Source of the DNA: Nageia nagi
Lineage: Eukaryota > Pinophyta
DNA length: 64,000 nucleotides
Direction: 5' to 3'
Assembly: GCA_050084985.1 (NCBI GenBank)
Contig: JBITNC010000001.1
Coordinates: forward strand, 98,022,001 to 98,086,000
Shown here: one piece after another, positions 1 to 11,074 of the stretch
Layout: each line of letters starts with the position of its first letter
How positions within the stretch are numbered: the stretch's first letter is position 1
Made by a program: the position numbers and the translations under genes
The notes under the pieces: generated by a model
Seen by the model: only the letters and a program-made list of their open reading frames with translations
Databases searched by the model: none
Told to the model about the DNA's origin: nothing

Positions 1-1560
1 AATAGTTGTCAATAGTTAGGAATTAGGTCACTTGGGGATCAAGCTTGTGCATGTGAAGGTGGACGTCAACATTGGTAAGACCTAGATGTATCCTAAGAGG
101 ATTGCTTCGGTGAGACCCAACTCACTGTATAAGGATCATTCCCCCAATAATTTATAAGCTTGCACAAATGCTCCAAATCCATAGCCACCTTTGCCAACTT
201 GGATATAAATTTAAAGCCATGCATCATTAACCATTACAACTATGTTAACCATGGAAAAGCTATTTGAAGGTGAATGTTAAGCAAAGATAATACTATTACA
301 AGTTTTCCAAATATGAAATAAAATGCTAATTTTGAAAGAGTTCCAAACAGCTTCATGTAAGGGGACAATGAAATTAGGCATATCTCCTTGTAAAGCTTGT
401 TGCCATGTGAATAGGGAAGGCATATTAGGATTAAAAAAATAGAAGTTCTATGCAACCCTGATTTGAGCATAAGTCCAAAATAAATGCATATTATCCTCTA
501 AGGCTCGATAAAAATGGGTATTGCGGGTTATCTACACCAAGATGTTTAAGTCGATCTCCTACAGGTACACTTGAAATCTTCCCAAGGGATCCACCCATAA
601 TTAGCACAAGAAAAGAAATCAACTATAGTGATAATGCCCTTTTTGAAAAATCATTATGTATGCACTCATGGTATTTGCACAAGAGGGGAGCCTTGGTGGT
701 GAATAATAGTAGACCACCACACATTGAGATAATTAATGTAGAGGCCTTTATGGAACCCCTCTCATTTCCATCAAAGCCAAGGCTTGAGTTATTCCCATGC
801 TCAATATATACTTTTAATCATAAAGGACCTCGGGATTTTAATATAAACTGGAGCTACCAATAGGGATGGAAAGTCCATTCCTTTCCAAGCTCAATGGTTA
901 AGAGGAATTCTAAAGGATATGCAATGTTAAAGTAATACCTTCCATAAGCCTTAAAGAGCTTGACTAACCCATTTGGTGCATAGTGTCAGTCCCTACCTTT
1001 TGCATTATAATAGGACTATTCCTCTCAAGCTTTCTAAGAGACAAAAAATGTACCACACTATTATGTGAAACCTCTCCTTAAGGGTAGAGTTAGCCCAAAG
1101 AATGTCTCATAAAAGCTTTCCTAACTTATGACAACAGGTTCGAGAAGGGACCCAACATGATGAATAATAGATTGGGTAGTTGCAGAGGACTTTGGAATAG
1201 ATATGAAATTCCATTCACCAAAGAAATCTTCTTAGTAAGCTAGTATTCTAGGCTTTTCTCAATCTTTTGTATAACTAACTCCCAAAGTTGAGAGGAAGAT
1301 CCTTAAAAAGAAAAAATGAATACCTAAAGTTTTGAAAAACCTCTTCAACTTGAATCTATGCAATTGAAATTGGCTAAGCCACTTCAACATCAGTAAGGGG
1401 GACTATTTGTATCATGACATTTTTTTTCCATTACACATTAGAGCTAGAGAACTTACAAAGTATATCCAAGGTCCGAAGAGCATGTATAAGTGAATCCTCC
1501 TCCTCTTGAATGGTCATAAAGGAGTCATCAACAAAATGCCCATTAACCAATTGTCCTTGT
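1..1560 (-). pseudogene. LINE ORF2 remnant: end of RT, thumb and zf-RVT region
   Basis: Minus-strand translation, pieced across several frames and stops, gives the C-terminal half of an L1-like reverse transcriptase. The catalytic box reads F-V-D-D (top strand 1524-1535) in HFVDDSFMTIQEEEDSL. The thumb region follows, then a VPVGDRLKHLGV block (about 500-600) and a zf-RVT-like tail with HLFWTY and FHIWKT motifs (about 320-480). Order and spacing fit plant LINE ORF2. No endonuclease or early RT motif is seen before about 1560, and the left end runs out of the window. The short frames inside it are fragments, not genes. Confidence 0.7.
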
Positions 1561-2136
1561 TAAAAGAATCTTATTTAAACATAAAAATGTGGAGAAATGA
1601 TCAAGGTTTCATAGAATCAAACAATTCTTGTTCTCCATTATTTTCATTTGATCTTGTGATCAAATTTAATTTGTACCTTTAGCTCATATCAAGCATTCAA
1701 TGTACATATATCTATTGGTTATCTTTTTTTGTTCAAAGGTTATCAATTTTGCCATGACCTCAACAACAATGCAAGAATCTTTGCAACATTTTTAAGATTA
1801 TCATATCAATTTCACACATCCTCAAAGAATTTGAAATAAAGATAGAAGATTCTTAAGATTTTACGTAAATTACATAGTGCTCTCAAAAGTTGGATCTAGT
1901 CAAAAAGTAGGAGTTAGAGAAGAGAAGTTCGGGATCACATCAAGGAGCTTGATCTACATATAAAATTTGATGGACCTTAGTAAGCCATGTAGAACACTAA
2001 CTTTATATACTCTTTCCATTAATCCATAGGCTTTGTAAACAAATGGCTCTACCATAATCCTATTTGCATCAAGTGCTTCTGACATGAATTAGGTATTAGA
2101 ATCAAAAGGACCATTAGCCATGAATTGAAAAACCAT
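1561..2136. other. Unassigned, up to the assembly gap
   Basis: I recognise no coding motif. On the minus strand there is a TATA-like string near 2005-2018, so this could be LTR promoter sequence, but no partner copy is visible. Confidence 0.4.
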
Positions 2137-2236
2137 NNNNNNNNNNNNNNNNNNNNNNNNNNNNNNNNNNNNNNNNNNNNNNNNNNNNNNNNNNNNNNNN
2201 NNNNNNNNNNNNNNNNNNNNNNNNNNNNNNNNNNNN
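2137..2236. other. Assembly gap of exactly 100 N
   Basis: One hundred consecutive Ns, the usual placeholder for a join of unknown size. The sequence just right of it (2237-2900) is unusually rich in homopolymer runs and frame breaks, as in poorly polished contig ends. Confidence 0.99.
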
Positions 2237-3640
2237 AAAATTAAAAATCTAAGAAAAAAAACAACTTAAATATTTAACAAGTTTCCTTACCCCTTTGCAA
2301 CAACCTAAAAATTTTTTTAAAACTTTAAAGGGTCTCAACATAGGTTTTTCATAAAGAGCCTTCAAATCACTAAAAAAGGAATTATACCCTTAAAATTCAA
2401 AAATAAAAACAAAAATTAATTCCTTAAGGTTTACTTTACCAATTGAAAATTGGGAAGCTAAAAGAAATAGTGATTCCAAAGAGATTGGATCAAACAACCC
2501 ACATTTTTCCTTTTCCAAACTTTTGCAAATTTCTATGAACTTAATTGATTAAGATAATAAAATTTTCCTTTTAAAATTTAATTTTCTTTCCAAGTAGTGG
2601 GGCAAAGCCCAAAATCAAAAAATTTAAAATGTTGTCTTAATTTTTAATATGCACTTTTAAAGTTTTCTTCATTATTTTAAAATTTATAAAAAGGTCATCC
2701 ACATAAAGGAAATAAAAGACCTTTCTTTTCCCTTAATTGAAAAAATTATAGTTTAAAGAAAAAAAATTTAAAAAACCAATGTTTTTTAAAAAAAACCTTA
2801 AAATTTTCCCTTGTCCCAAACTCAAAGGGGCTTGTTTAATTTCCAATAATGACTTCTTTAGCTTCCCAACAAAGGACCCCTTTCCTTAAAAAAGGAACCC
2901 CTTTTTTTTTTTGATTCATGAAGATTTTTCACATCTAATCACCATTGAGAAATGCACTCTTAACATCAAGTTGAAAAACTTTTCATCCTTGAGCTACAAA
3001 AATAGCAATGATAATTCTCATAGTAGGCATCTTTACCATGGGAGCAAAGGTTTCCTCATAATCTACATTGTATTTTTGCGTAAAACCTTTGGCTACTAAC
3101 CTTGCCTTGTATCTCTCAATATCTCCAATAGAATTGAACTTGACCTTGTAGATCCACTTATTACCAATCACATTCTTCTCATTGGGATAAGAAACCAAAT
3201 CCCAAGTTTCATTTTTTATAAGCACCTCATACTCCACTTTTATGGCTTTCATCCAATACTTGTGCTTAGAAGCTTCTTTGAAGGTTGAGGGCTCATGCTT
3301 GTTGTCAATCTTAGCAAATAAGGATTTGTTCAAGGTCATGCTCCTTGTTACCCTTTGAGTTGGAGAATTTTGGTCTTGAGATGACTTGTCTACATCAAAA
3401 TCTAACCAACTAGGTGCAACTGAAGAGTTATCTGGATCATCAACATCCTCACTAGAAGTAAATTCTTTAGGAAGTTCATTGAACTTGACATCTCTTGAAA
3501 TGAATACTGCTTTATAGGATGGAGAGTAGAGCCTGTAACCTCTATGCTGATTATCATAACCTATAAAGATGTATTTTTCAATTTTTTTGTCTAACTTCTT
3601 CCTTTTCTTATAAATAATGTAGGAGAATGCTTCACAACTA
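2237..3640 (-). pseudogene. Ty1/copia pol fragment: integrase C-terminus and RT
   Basis: The right part (2983-3640) is open on the minus strand. It begins inside the integrase C-terminal region (KKLDKKIEKYIFIGYD, then GYRLYSPSYKAVFISRDV), passes through a linker, and enters the RT with ETWDLV, NKWIYKVKFN, RYKARLVAKGFTQ and DYEETFAP. Left of 2983 the frame is repeatedly broken, but the RT box Y-V-D-D is intact at 2694-2705. RNase H, gag and protease are absent. The 5' side stops abruptly at an LTR fragment at about 3641, so this is a rearranged piece. Many breaks at 2237-2900 sit in homopolymers and may be sequencing errors. Confidence 0.85.
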
Positions 3641-3722
3641 GATCCTTTAAGCATTAAGTGGATTTACATAGTGGGTTTATATTAAAGAGAGATATTACAA
3701 TATTACATTACAAATTCTAACA
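3641..3722 (-). repeat. LTR 5'-end fragment fused to pol
   Basis: These 82 bp match 6039-6122 closely. On the minus strand the piece starts TGTTAGAATTTG, a proper LTR start. It aligns with the other copy for its whole length, then switches at about 3641 into integrase coding sequence. An LTR should run on for about 400 bp, so the junction is a deletion or recombination scar. Confidence 0.75.
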
Positions 3723-3736
3723 CTCCACCTTAATGC
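3723..3736 (-). other. Polypurine tract next to the LTR start
   Basis: On the minus strand, TTAAGGTGGAG directly precedes the LTR start TGTTAG. This placement is expected of a polypurine tract and marks the 3641-3722 fragment as a 3' LTR with its internal DNA to the right. Confidence 0.65.
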
Positions 3737-4465
3737 AATATTGAGATAGAGCATAGAAGAAAGAAGAAAGAGTAAGAGAGATTTATCCTCCATAGAGATA
3801 CAAGTGGAGATGAGAACTTTCACATCTTTGAGAAATAAGCAAGATCTTAGTTTGAGACTCACTACTTTACCATTTTACAAAATGGTTTACAATACAATCA
3901 TTGACCATAATCAGTTTCATTGTACAAAGTAGTCAATCAACACCAAGTTGACATGTGAGCCTCCATGAGCTTGCCCACCCAAAGTAAGTCACCTACATTA
4001 TCAAGAAGAAACCTGTAAGCTACAAGAAGCTCACAAACAAGATCAATTAGATGCATCATATAAATATTCATATCAACATAGGATAAATGAACTAAGTAAT
4101 GCCATCCATAAACTAATCAATGATGCACTATAAGTCATCACTAAGATGCCAAGCCAATACTCATAGTCACCTATTGTATATTAGGAAACATATGTTGATC
4201 AAAATAAAAAATATATCTTAAGCACATATGAATCCCCCACATATGGATAACAAAATAGTTTCAAAAGGCATATACTGATTCCTGACATAGTGATACCTAA
4301 GATATTGCTAGTAGAAACCAATATGTACCATGAGTTCCTCATATAGAGTGACCTAACCATGAAGGTGTACATTATCTGCTAAAAAAATAGTTCTTCACAT
4401 AAAGCAAACTAACCATGAAGGTGTACATTAAGATCAACACTATATAACAAAATATCCTCCTACAA
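3723..4465 (-). mobile_element. Internal 3' segment of the copia element, non-coding
   Basis: This stretch lies inside the polypurine tract and resembles the corresponding part of element C (31353-32900). Both carry a hairpin unit, here ACTATAAGT (4137-4145) opposite ACTCATAGT (4169-4177). I see no coding motif. The segment ends where the hairpin at 4466 begins. It probably represents the region between RNase H and the 3' LTR, truncated on its right side. Confidence 0.55.
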
Positions 4466-4623
4466 ACTAGCTTTGATATAACCCTTTATATATCAAAAAA
4501 CGCCGAGAGATATCATTTCGAGGTATCTATCTCATTTCTTGGTATTGCTATATCCAAGATAGGCGCCTCGAAATGATATCTCTCGACGTTTTTTGATATA
4601 CAAAAGGTTATATCAAAGCTAGT
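4466..4623. repeat. 58-bp inverted repeat hairpin (MITE or foldback)
   Basis: Arms 4466-4523 and 4566-4623 are inverted copies of 58 bp with three mismatches. They begin ACTAGCTTTGATATA and end ATCATTTCGAGG at the loop. The 42-bp loop can pair further (CTTGG with CCAAG). All three mismatches are transitions and would be G:U pairs in a minus-strand transcript. No clear target duplication flanks the element. It has seven CpG in 158 bp, unlike the decayed repeats, so it looks young or selected. Candidates are a MITE, a foldback element or a small-RNA precursor. Confidence 0.85.
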
Positions 4624-5217
4624 ATTAATAAGATGACAAGAATAAAAACAACAAAGCTCTTGAATGTTAACTTATCACTCCATATACTTAATATATATAT
4701 ATTCAAATAAAAAATATTTTATACTTTACATATCCAAAGTTTTAAAAAGAATCAAGCAATCATTAATTACTTAAAAATTTATGATTCGAATATGCTATTG
4801 ACTACATTTGATAAGTAGTATTAGCGAGGTTGCATGCAACGTCCATAAACAAACAAACATAAAACGTTTAAACCTAGAAGTATTATGAAAGGTACATCGA
4901 GAAGCTATATTTTTTATGCTAAAGCTTCCCCGCAAGATCGTTCTTAACGCGGACAACTTTGTACAATATCACGAACAACTTTATAATCTTATTTGTAAAC
5001 CTCAAGGAAATTTCCAATAGATTACCTCGAACCCAATAAGGAACTTCAAAACCGCCAACAAGTCGAGTTGGCCAAAGAATGTCAATAATGTACCTTGCAA
5101 GCTTATAATAGCACCGTTTCCTGAAACCTTATATATTAATCTTCAATATCACGAGCTTCTTCATTGCACCATTGCTTCGAATGCCATAAGAAGTTTGGAC
5201 AGTTTTTGTGTTATACA
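4624..5217 (+). promoter_or_regulatory. CpG-rich upstream region of the HMA gene
   Basis: Base composition changes here. CpG is frequent from about 4786 on, and no retroelement motif is found. The position directly upstream of the HMA exon suggests a 5' flank and promoter. I see no other gene in it. Confidence 0.45.
5129..5137 (+). promoter_or_regulatory. Possible TATA box
   Basis: TTATATATT lies about 80 bp before the ATG at 5218, a plausible distance for a plant core promoter with a short leader. Such AT strings are common in this window, so this rests on context only. Confidence 0.3.
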
Positions 5218-5350
5218 ATGACGGTGAGACACCATTTACTCGTTCGAAATTTTCTGTTTTATGTAAATGATCGATCTTTCCAATTTATACTTCTAAAGTT
5301 CATGGAATTCTAAGTCGTAAATCTGTCTGGTTTTCTTTTGAATGAAATAG

Positions 5351-5453
5351 AAGAAGAGATCCCACGTAGAATTGCAGACTCTGGAGATGCGCGTCACCAT
5401 GGATTGCAGCGGCTACCAGAGAAAGATTCGCAAGGCTCTCTCAAAACTCCAAG
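5351..5453 (+). CDS. Exon of a heavy-metal-associated (HIPP-like) protein
   Basis: The exon encodes KKRSHVELQTLEMRVTM, then D-C-S-G-Y, then QRKIRKALSKLQG. This matches the start of the HMA fold of plant isoprenylated metal-binding proteins (HIPPs), which normally read M-D-C-x-G-C followed by a basic helix and a short L-x-G turn. The second cysteine is tyrosine (TAC at 5414-5416). A good acceptor (ATAG at 5347-5350) and donor (CAAG then GTAAAT at 5454) bound it. The donor falls in the Gly codon after the helix, where HIPP genes often have an intron. A possible upstream exon is ATG-ACG at 5218-5223 with donor GTGAGA, giving a 127-bp phase-0 intron; alternatively translation starts at the internal ATG 5387. 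The rest of the HMA domain and the CaaX end are not found in the window. It is either a gene with a very long intron or a truncated pseudogene. Confidence 0.6.
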
Positions 5454-5704
5454 GTAAATGCAGATTTCAAATATTTAACGCTGTTAACCTGAAAGAATAC
5501 AGAATTCTATGGCTTTATTTTAAACACTTAACATGGAAGTTAATAAGGATTTCCTTTTAATATTTCAGTCGGCTATATAATCTTAATTTTAAAAAAATTA
5601 TTTTCCCGCCAATTGTTTAACGGACGGACTCACATGCGATATTTTGCTCCCCCACTCCACCCCCCATGCTGCAGCTGTAGAAACGCCTCTCGACGTAATT
5701 AAGT
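5454..5704 (+). other. Start of the HMA-gene intron, CpG-rich
   Basis: The sequence starts with GTAAATG and keeps the elevated CpG of the exon up to about 5697. No further HMA coding is visible. It ends at the lone LTR. Confidence 0.4.
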
Positions 5705-6122
5705 TGTCATCACAAACATGAATAAGAACATCAACATAATAGCATAATAACACAAGCCAATGTGACAATGAACACAAGATGTAAAATGGTTCCTTCCTCC
5801 TTGGGAGTACATCCACTAACCAAGATCTTCTTATTTTCAAGGACTTCTCTTACAAGATCTCTTCCCACATCTCCTAACTCTAAATTTATTGCATAACTTT
5901 GCTTTCAAGTTGTAGCTCATGAGAGGGGGGTACCCCTCTATTTATAAGATGAAACCCACTCTTTAACCTCCTTTTTACCCAGGGGTAAGGCTAATGCTTT
6001 TTCTATATTTATTCCCTTAATGCTTTAAGGTATCTAGAGATACTTTAAGCATTAAGTGGATTTACATAGCGGGTTTATATTAAAGAGAGATATTATACAA
6101 TATTACATTACAAATTCTAACA
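5705..6122 (-). repeat. Copia-type LTR, probably solo
   Basis: On the minus strand this 418-bp unit starts TGTTAGAATTTG and ends GATGACA, so it has TG...CA ends. A TATA-like string lies near 5941. No primer-binding site (TGGTATCAGAGC type) lies left of 5705 and no polypurine tract lies right of 6122, so it seems to stand alone. A clean target duplication is not visible (TAAGT against TTTAA). Its first 84 bp match 3641-3722. Confidence 0.6.
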
Positions 6123-8579
6123 TTTAACTCTTGGTTATTTAATTTACATGTATTTTCTTTATTGCATGCATCATTATCATAAAATATTTCTATCATTATG
6201 AAGTTTTGAGTAAAAGCATTTTTAGATAAACATGGTATAAAATTGAAATTATAAAATAATTCACCATTTATAATTTTGATATTAAAAACAACATCCTATA
6301 TGCTATGAATATGTGGATGTATCTACTTGATGCTTGTAAATCAAATTTTGTGATTATGAGTACCCTTATAAATCACATGCATGCAAAATATGGAAGAAGT
6401 TTTATTGAATTTCTAGGGAATTATTCTAATATGAATTTATATTATTGATGTATTTTTTTCAAAAAAACAAATTTAAGCACCTCTTATGAGAGGAGTTCAA
6501 GAGAAAAATGGATATAAAAACTCTAAAGTAAAAGAAGAGAGATGCAAGTTCACAACTCTCCTCTTTGCAAGTTAGTGATATGTAAATTCCAGTCTATGGT
6601 TATTAGTCTAGATGGTGTGGGTGGACCAAAGTATGAATCCAAAGTGAATTTAATGGAATAGAACCACCAAACATGGAATCTAATTTTAAGGAATAAATCT
6701 ACAAGGATGGACTACCATTTATTTTCACTAAAGTACCTAGTGAGAGTAATTTTAGGTGGATTATGAGAATCAATATTAATAATTTTTTTGAAATCATTCT
6801 TTTGAAAATTAGATTTGTAAAAGTATAAATAGAGAATGAATGGTAAAGCTCTCTTGTATCAATCAATATTATCACTTATATATAAACAACATTATATAAA
6901 TTAATTAAAAAACACATGACTAGGTTGAAGATGTCTACATGATGGATTCAAAATATTTATGCAAAATATTTCTTGAATTTCAAGATTCAATCAACCCATT
7001 TGATAATTGAATTCTCACTTCTATAAACCTTTCAATTTCATTTGTTTTTTATTTAATTGCATAAAAATCAGCCATACCAACTCTACATATTCTATTGATC
7101 TTGAAGTGGTGAGGAAGTTTATATGTGTGATGAGTCTTGAGTCTTAGTTTCATAAGTGTGTCAAAGTGTTGTATTATGTTCATTATTATCCAAGTGAAGA
7201 TAAGGTTAGAGTTATATTGTAACAAGGATCTCTTTGTGAGGTTATGATATTGATTATGTTGGATTGGTTACTAATTTGAGCAAGTGGTGGTGCTCCTCAT
7301 AGGATAACCAGGTACATTACTATCATCATAGTGAGAGTTTCTTACCATTGCATTGTAACTCTTGTTGTAATTCTATCTTCATTTTTATCAATAATATTGT
7401 ATCATTTTTTCGAATATATGATTATTGTATTGGTCATAGTGTTTAAATTGCATTACCATTAAGTAAAGCAATGGATTGATATGAAATATCATTGCAAGAG
7501 GAAGGCCCAATATTATAAGTCCTTGTATGATAAAATAGTTGATAGGATTGTTGTAACAATCCCATGTAAAAAGGTGACAAATTACCTTTTTCATGCTTGT
7601 ACAATCAAACCACATTTGAATCAAAGGAGGTGCATGTTATCATAATTTGGAGTTCAATATGCCACCTTTCTAAAAATCATATGCTTGTAGAAAAAGGAGC
7701 CCAAAATATGTCTCAAAATGGGTCACAAAAATTGGCTCAGAGAAGGAATTCAACTATCCAACCCATAATTTTTCCAAGTATAAAAAAATAGTCCAAAAGT
7801 GATAAGTTGGCCTCATCCACCATATGTTTTGAAATGATACAACTATACCATATGATATGAAATTATCTAAATACACTATATGATATGAAAAAATGATGGA
7901 GATTTCAACATTTTATGTATATGTGTCTATTTGGTACTTGTAAATCACATAAGAAATTAGGAATAGGGGAGTTTGTGTATTGAATAAGAATCATTTTTTT
8001 ATTAAAGCCTAAATATGTTGCATCTTATGTTCTACTTTCAAATATTTATGTTGAAGTAGGCAATTATGTTTCAAACATGAAGAATATTCTTGTTGAGATT
8101 ATTGGTAATGCAAATTATTGAAAGATATAAAAAGTACTGCAAAATAATAACCTGAAAAAAAATTAGAAGTCACACAATCCCAAGAAATGTGTGACAAAAA
8201 GCAAACGAAGGAAATTTGATAAGATGGATTGAAATAAACTTATAAGGTTTTAAGTAAGATAAAAAAAAATGCTTTCGAGTCTAAATTAGATTATTTATGC
8301 CAAGGCTCTAAACTTTGATACATAAATTTGGTCGAAGTCTGAAAGGGCAAGGGTGGAAAAGTCTAGAGCCTTAACTTATGCGATTCCTAACAAGACCTAA
8401 CACTATGATCCATATAAATAAATAGCAATAAATTTTCTACCTAATGGTGAAGGTCTAGAAATATTTTCTAGACAAACTTAAGGATCAAGAATGACTGAAA
8501 GCAAACAAAATTCTAAAGACTCATTGAGCAATACTATAGACAAGGTAGGTTTTATATTTTGGGATGATCTAAGTGTGTT
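6123..8579. other. Unassigned AT-rich DNA
   Basis: I found no coding motif, LTR pair or RNA gene. Near 6830 a TATAAATAG string is followed by CTCTTGTATCAATC, which resembles an LTR U3/R boundary. Near 8589 TGATATCAAAGAGC resembles a plus-strand methionine primer-binding site. Neither has a partner copy that I could find. Confidence 0.4.
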
Positions 8580-9320
8580 CTACTAATAATGATATCAAAG
8601 AGCATATGGTTGGAAAGGTATTGCAACCATCAATCCAACAAAAAGGAAACACACTAAATAAATATCTAGCCCTGAAAGTAAACTGAACCAAACAAAAGTT
8701 ATTTTGAAAAATCATAAAATAATAAACTATTTGCTTGAAAGTGGGAATACAAATAAGTACCCAAAAGTAAAATGATCACAAATAAGTAAATATCACCTTG
8801 TATTAGATATGGAATAACTGTAAGTGTTTCTCAAGAATACAAGCTTTGAAAAGAGAATACATGCCAAACATCCACAAGGTATTGTAGAGCAAATTATGAA
8901 TGCTTTATATTCTAGATCCAAAATGGCAACATAATATTACATTAAGCATCCTACTTAGAATGGGAGACAAAGTCTCTATTTATACAAGAAGAAATAGAGT
9001 GTATAAGGTCCACATGAACTCACAAATTGTAAATCCATGCAAAAATATAAATAAAGCACCCAAAAAAATTAGGAGGTGGAAATGGGCATCATAAACATAA
9101 TGAAGAGGCCACAAAATCAAAGAAGAGTATGGGGATTAGTGAAGAAGTACAAAATTAGATCTATCGTAATAAAAGAAGTAGATCTTGAGTATTCAAAACT
9201 CAATTGTGATCCTACAACATACTAAATTTCAGTAGGTGTAATAATAGATGAATAGTACAAGCGATCAATAAGCATTAGCATTCAAAATCTATTGGAATTA
9301 AAACCATGGAATATTGAATT
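8580..9320 (-). repeat. Putative 3' LTR of copia element H
   Basis: This sequence lies just beyond the polypurine tract at 9321-9338 on the minus strand, where the 3' LTR should be. It contains TATTTATA at 8978-8985. No matching 5' LTR was found beyond the gag end at 13200, where a LINE now sits, so the ends are guesses. Confidence 0.35.
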
Positions 9321-9339
9321 CCTTCCTTCTCCCCCTTAC

Positions 9340-9870
9340 TATGAATGGGTTGAATTTCAAGTTGATACCAAAGACTAAGGAATAAATCCTTAGGGAGAGC
9401 CTTGGTGAAAATATCTTCAAGTTGATCTTCAGACTTACAAAATATGAATTCCATGAATCCATCAGTCATTAGGTCTCACATAAAATGATTTCATATATCT
9501 ATATGCTTGCTCCTACTATGAAACATCAGTTTTTGATCATATCAATGGTTGTGGTGTTATCAAATGAATGGGAATTGGAAGGGGAGGTGCCTAACCTAAG
9601 TATTAAAACTGAGCCATCAAATGGCTTGAGTGCAAGTAGAGGAGGTAGCCATGTATTCTGCTTTAGTATGGAAAGAGAAACTATCTTTACTTCTTATTGC
9701 TCCATGAGATAAGAGAGCTAAAAAAGAAGAAAGCATATCCAAAGGTGCTTTTCCTATCATCAAGGATTTTGACCTGATTAGCATTTGTGTAGTCTCAAGG
9801 ATGTCAACATCAGAGGATTTATACCATAAAATAAAAAATTGATGCCATTGACATACCAAAGGATCCTCTT
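9340..9870 (-). pseudogene. Copia RNase H (element H)
   Basis: Two minus-strand pieces show the family pattern: GAIRSKDSFSFHTKAEYMA (about 9640-9710, corresponding to the W-S-S-K-K-Q ... S-S-T-E-A-E-Y region) and QLEDIFTKALPKDLF near the C-terminus (about 9380-9430). The piece ends just before the polypurine tract. Confidence 0.85.
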
Positions 9871-10994
9871 AGAGACTTTCTAATGAGATTAATGTATAAA
9901 GTGCATGAATCATAGCCAATGAGGTTAATTGCATACATGAAATTTGGTTAGGTGGTAGTGAATATATCAGATTGACAACAAGTGATTGGTATAAGGTGGC
10001 ATCCATAAGAGGAGTAGAATCCTCCTTCATGAGTTTAGTGCCAACCACTACTAGAGTGTCAAAAAGTTTACAATTTTCATGGAAAACTTGGCAAGCATGT
10101 CATCAAAATATTATATTGAGTGATGAAGATGTTAGATGATGACTATTGAACTTGCATACCAATAAAGTATTGCAAGTCACCCAAATCACTCATATCAAAC
10201 TCCTTAATCATGGCAATTTTGAATGTATGCAACATGAAAGAGGAATTGTTCATGAAGATAATATCATAACATATAAACAAGTGATGATGAAATCATGTAT
10301 GGATACCTTAGTGTGTAGGGTAGGCTTCCATGGAGCATCTATGATAACCATTCAAATGAAAGTAGGTGTCAATTCAAGAATACCAGGCTTTTGGTGCCTA
10401 TTTGAGCCCATAGAGAGATTTCTTCATTCGGTACACTTTACCTTCATGGTCAACAATAGTGAATCATTAGGGTTGATTCAATTCACTTATTCCATAAATA
10501 TCCATTAAGGAAGGCAAAAATTGATATCCATTTGGTATAAACTAAGACCAAGTTGTGATGCTAGAGAAAGAAGAGAGTGAACTATCTCGAGTTTGGAAAT
10601 TGGTGCAAAAGTCTCTTCATAATCAAACCCTTCCTTTTGAACATAACCTTAGCCACCAATTAGGACTTATATTTAACAATGCTACCATCAACATTATGCT
10701 TAAGCTTATAATCCATTTGACTCCAATAACATTCTAGTGCTTTGGAGGAGGGACAAGCTCCCAAGTTCATTCTTCTAGATCTTTTCAATCTCATCCTCTA
10801 TATCCTTTTTCCAATCTTGCAATAGATACTTTAAAGTTGGAAGGATCAATAAGAGAAGAGGACATCAAGGTATAATTGGTGATTTGATCACCCCCTAGCT
10901 TTTGCTGATTCATTCTTCTACTAAAATCTTTGTTCAACATTTGAGATTTTGGATGATCTCTAGAAAGCCATCTCTTGGAAGGAGTTGGAGCCAT
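9871..10994 (-). pseudogene. Copia reverse transcriptase (element H)
   Basis: From right to left: a linker ending at SSLIDPSNFK (10791-10994), a K-W-I core, FDYEETFAPISKLEI (about 10590-10640), and the catalytic region at about 10262-10274. There a one-base deletion splits the expected Y-V-D-D. At least one further one-base frameshift lies near the K-W-I motif. Confidence 0.75.
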
Positions 10995-11074
10995 AGGAAA
11001 GTTGGGCTATTGAGGCTAGAGAGGTTGGGTTGGATGCAATGAATTAGCCAAATTATTTGAGATAGTATCCTCAA

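Noticed and set aside
3723-5704. Idea that the HMA exon was captured inside a copia element bounded by LTRs at 3641 and 6122
   Set aside because: No primer-binding site lies next to 5705, the exon keeps an intron donor, and the region is CpG-rich unlike the elements. A lone LTR next to a gene is simpler.
5598-5840. 80-codon minus-strand frame across intron and lone LTR
   Set aside because: It spans the junction of two unrelated sequences and shows no motif.
8589-8602. TGATATCAAAGAGC as a plus-strand primer site of a further element
   Set aside because: No LTR partner and no coding downstream on that strand; kept only as a remark.
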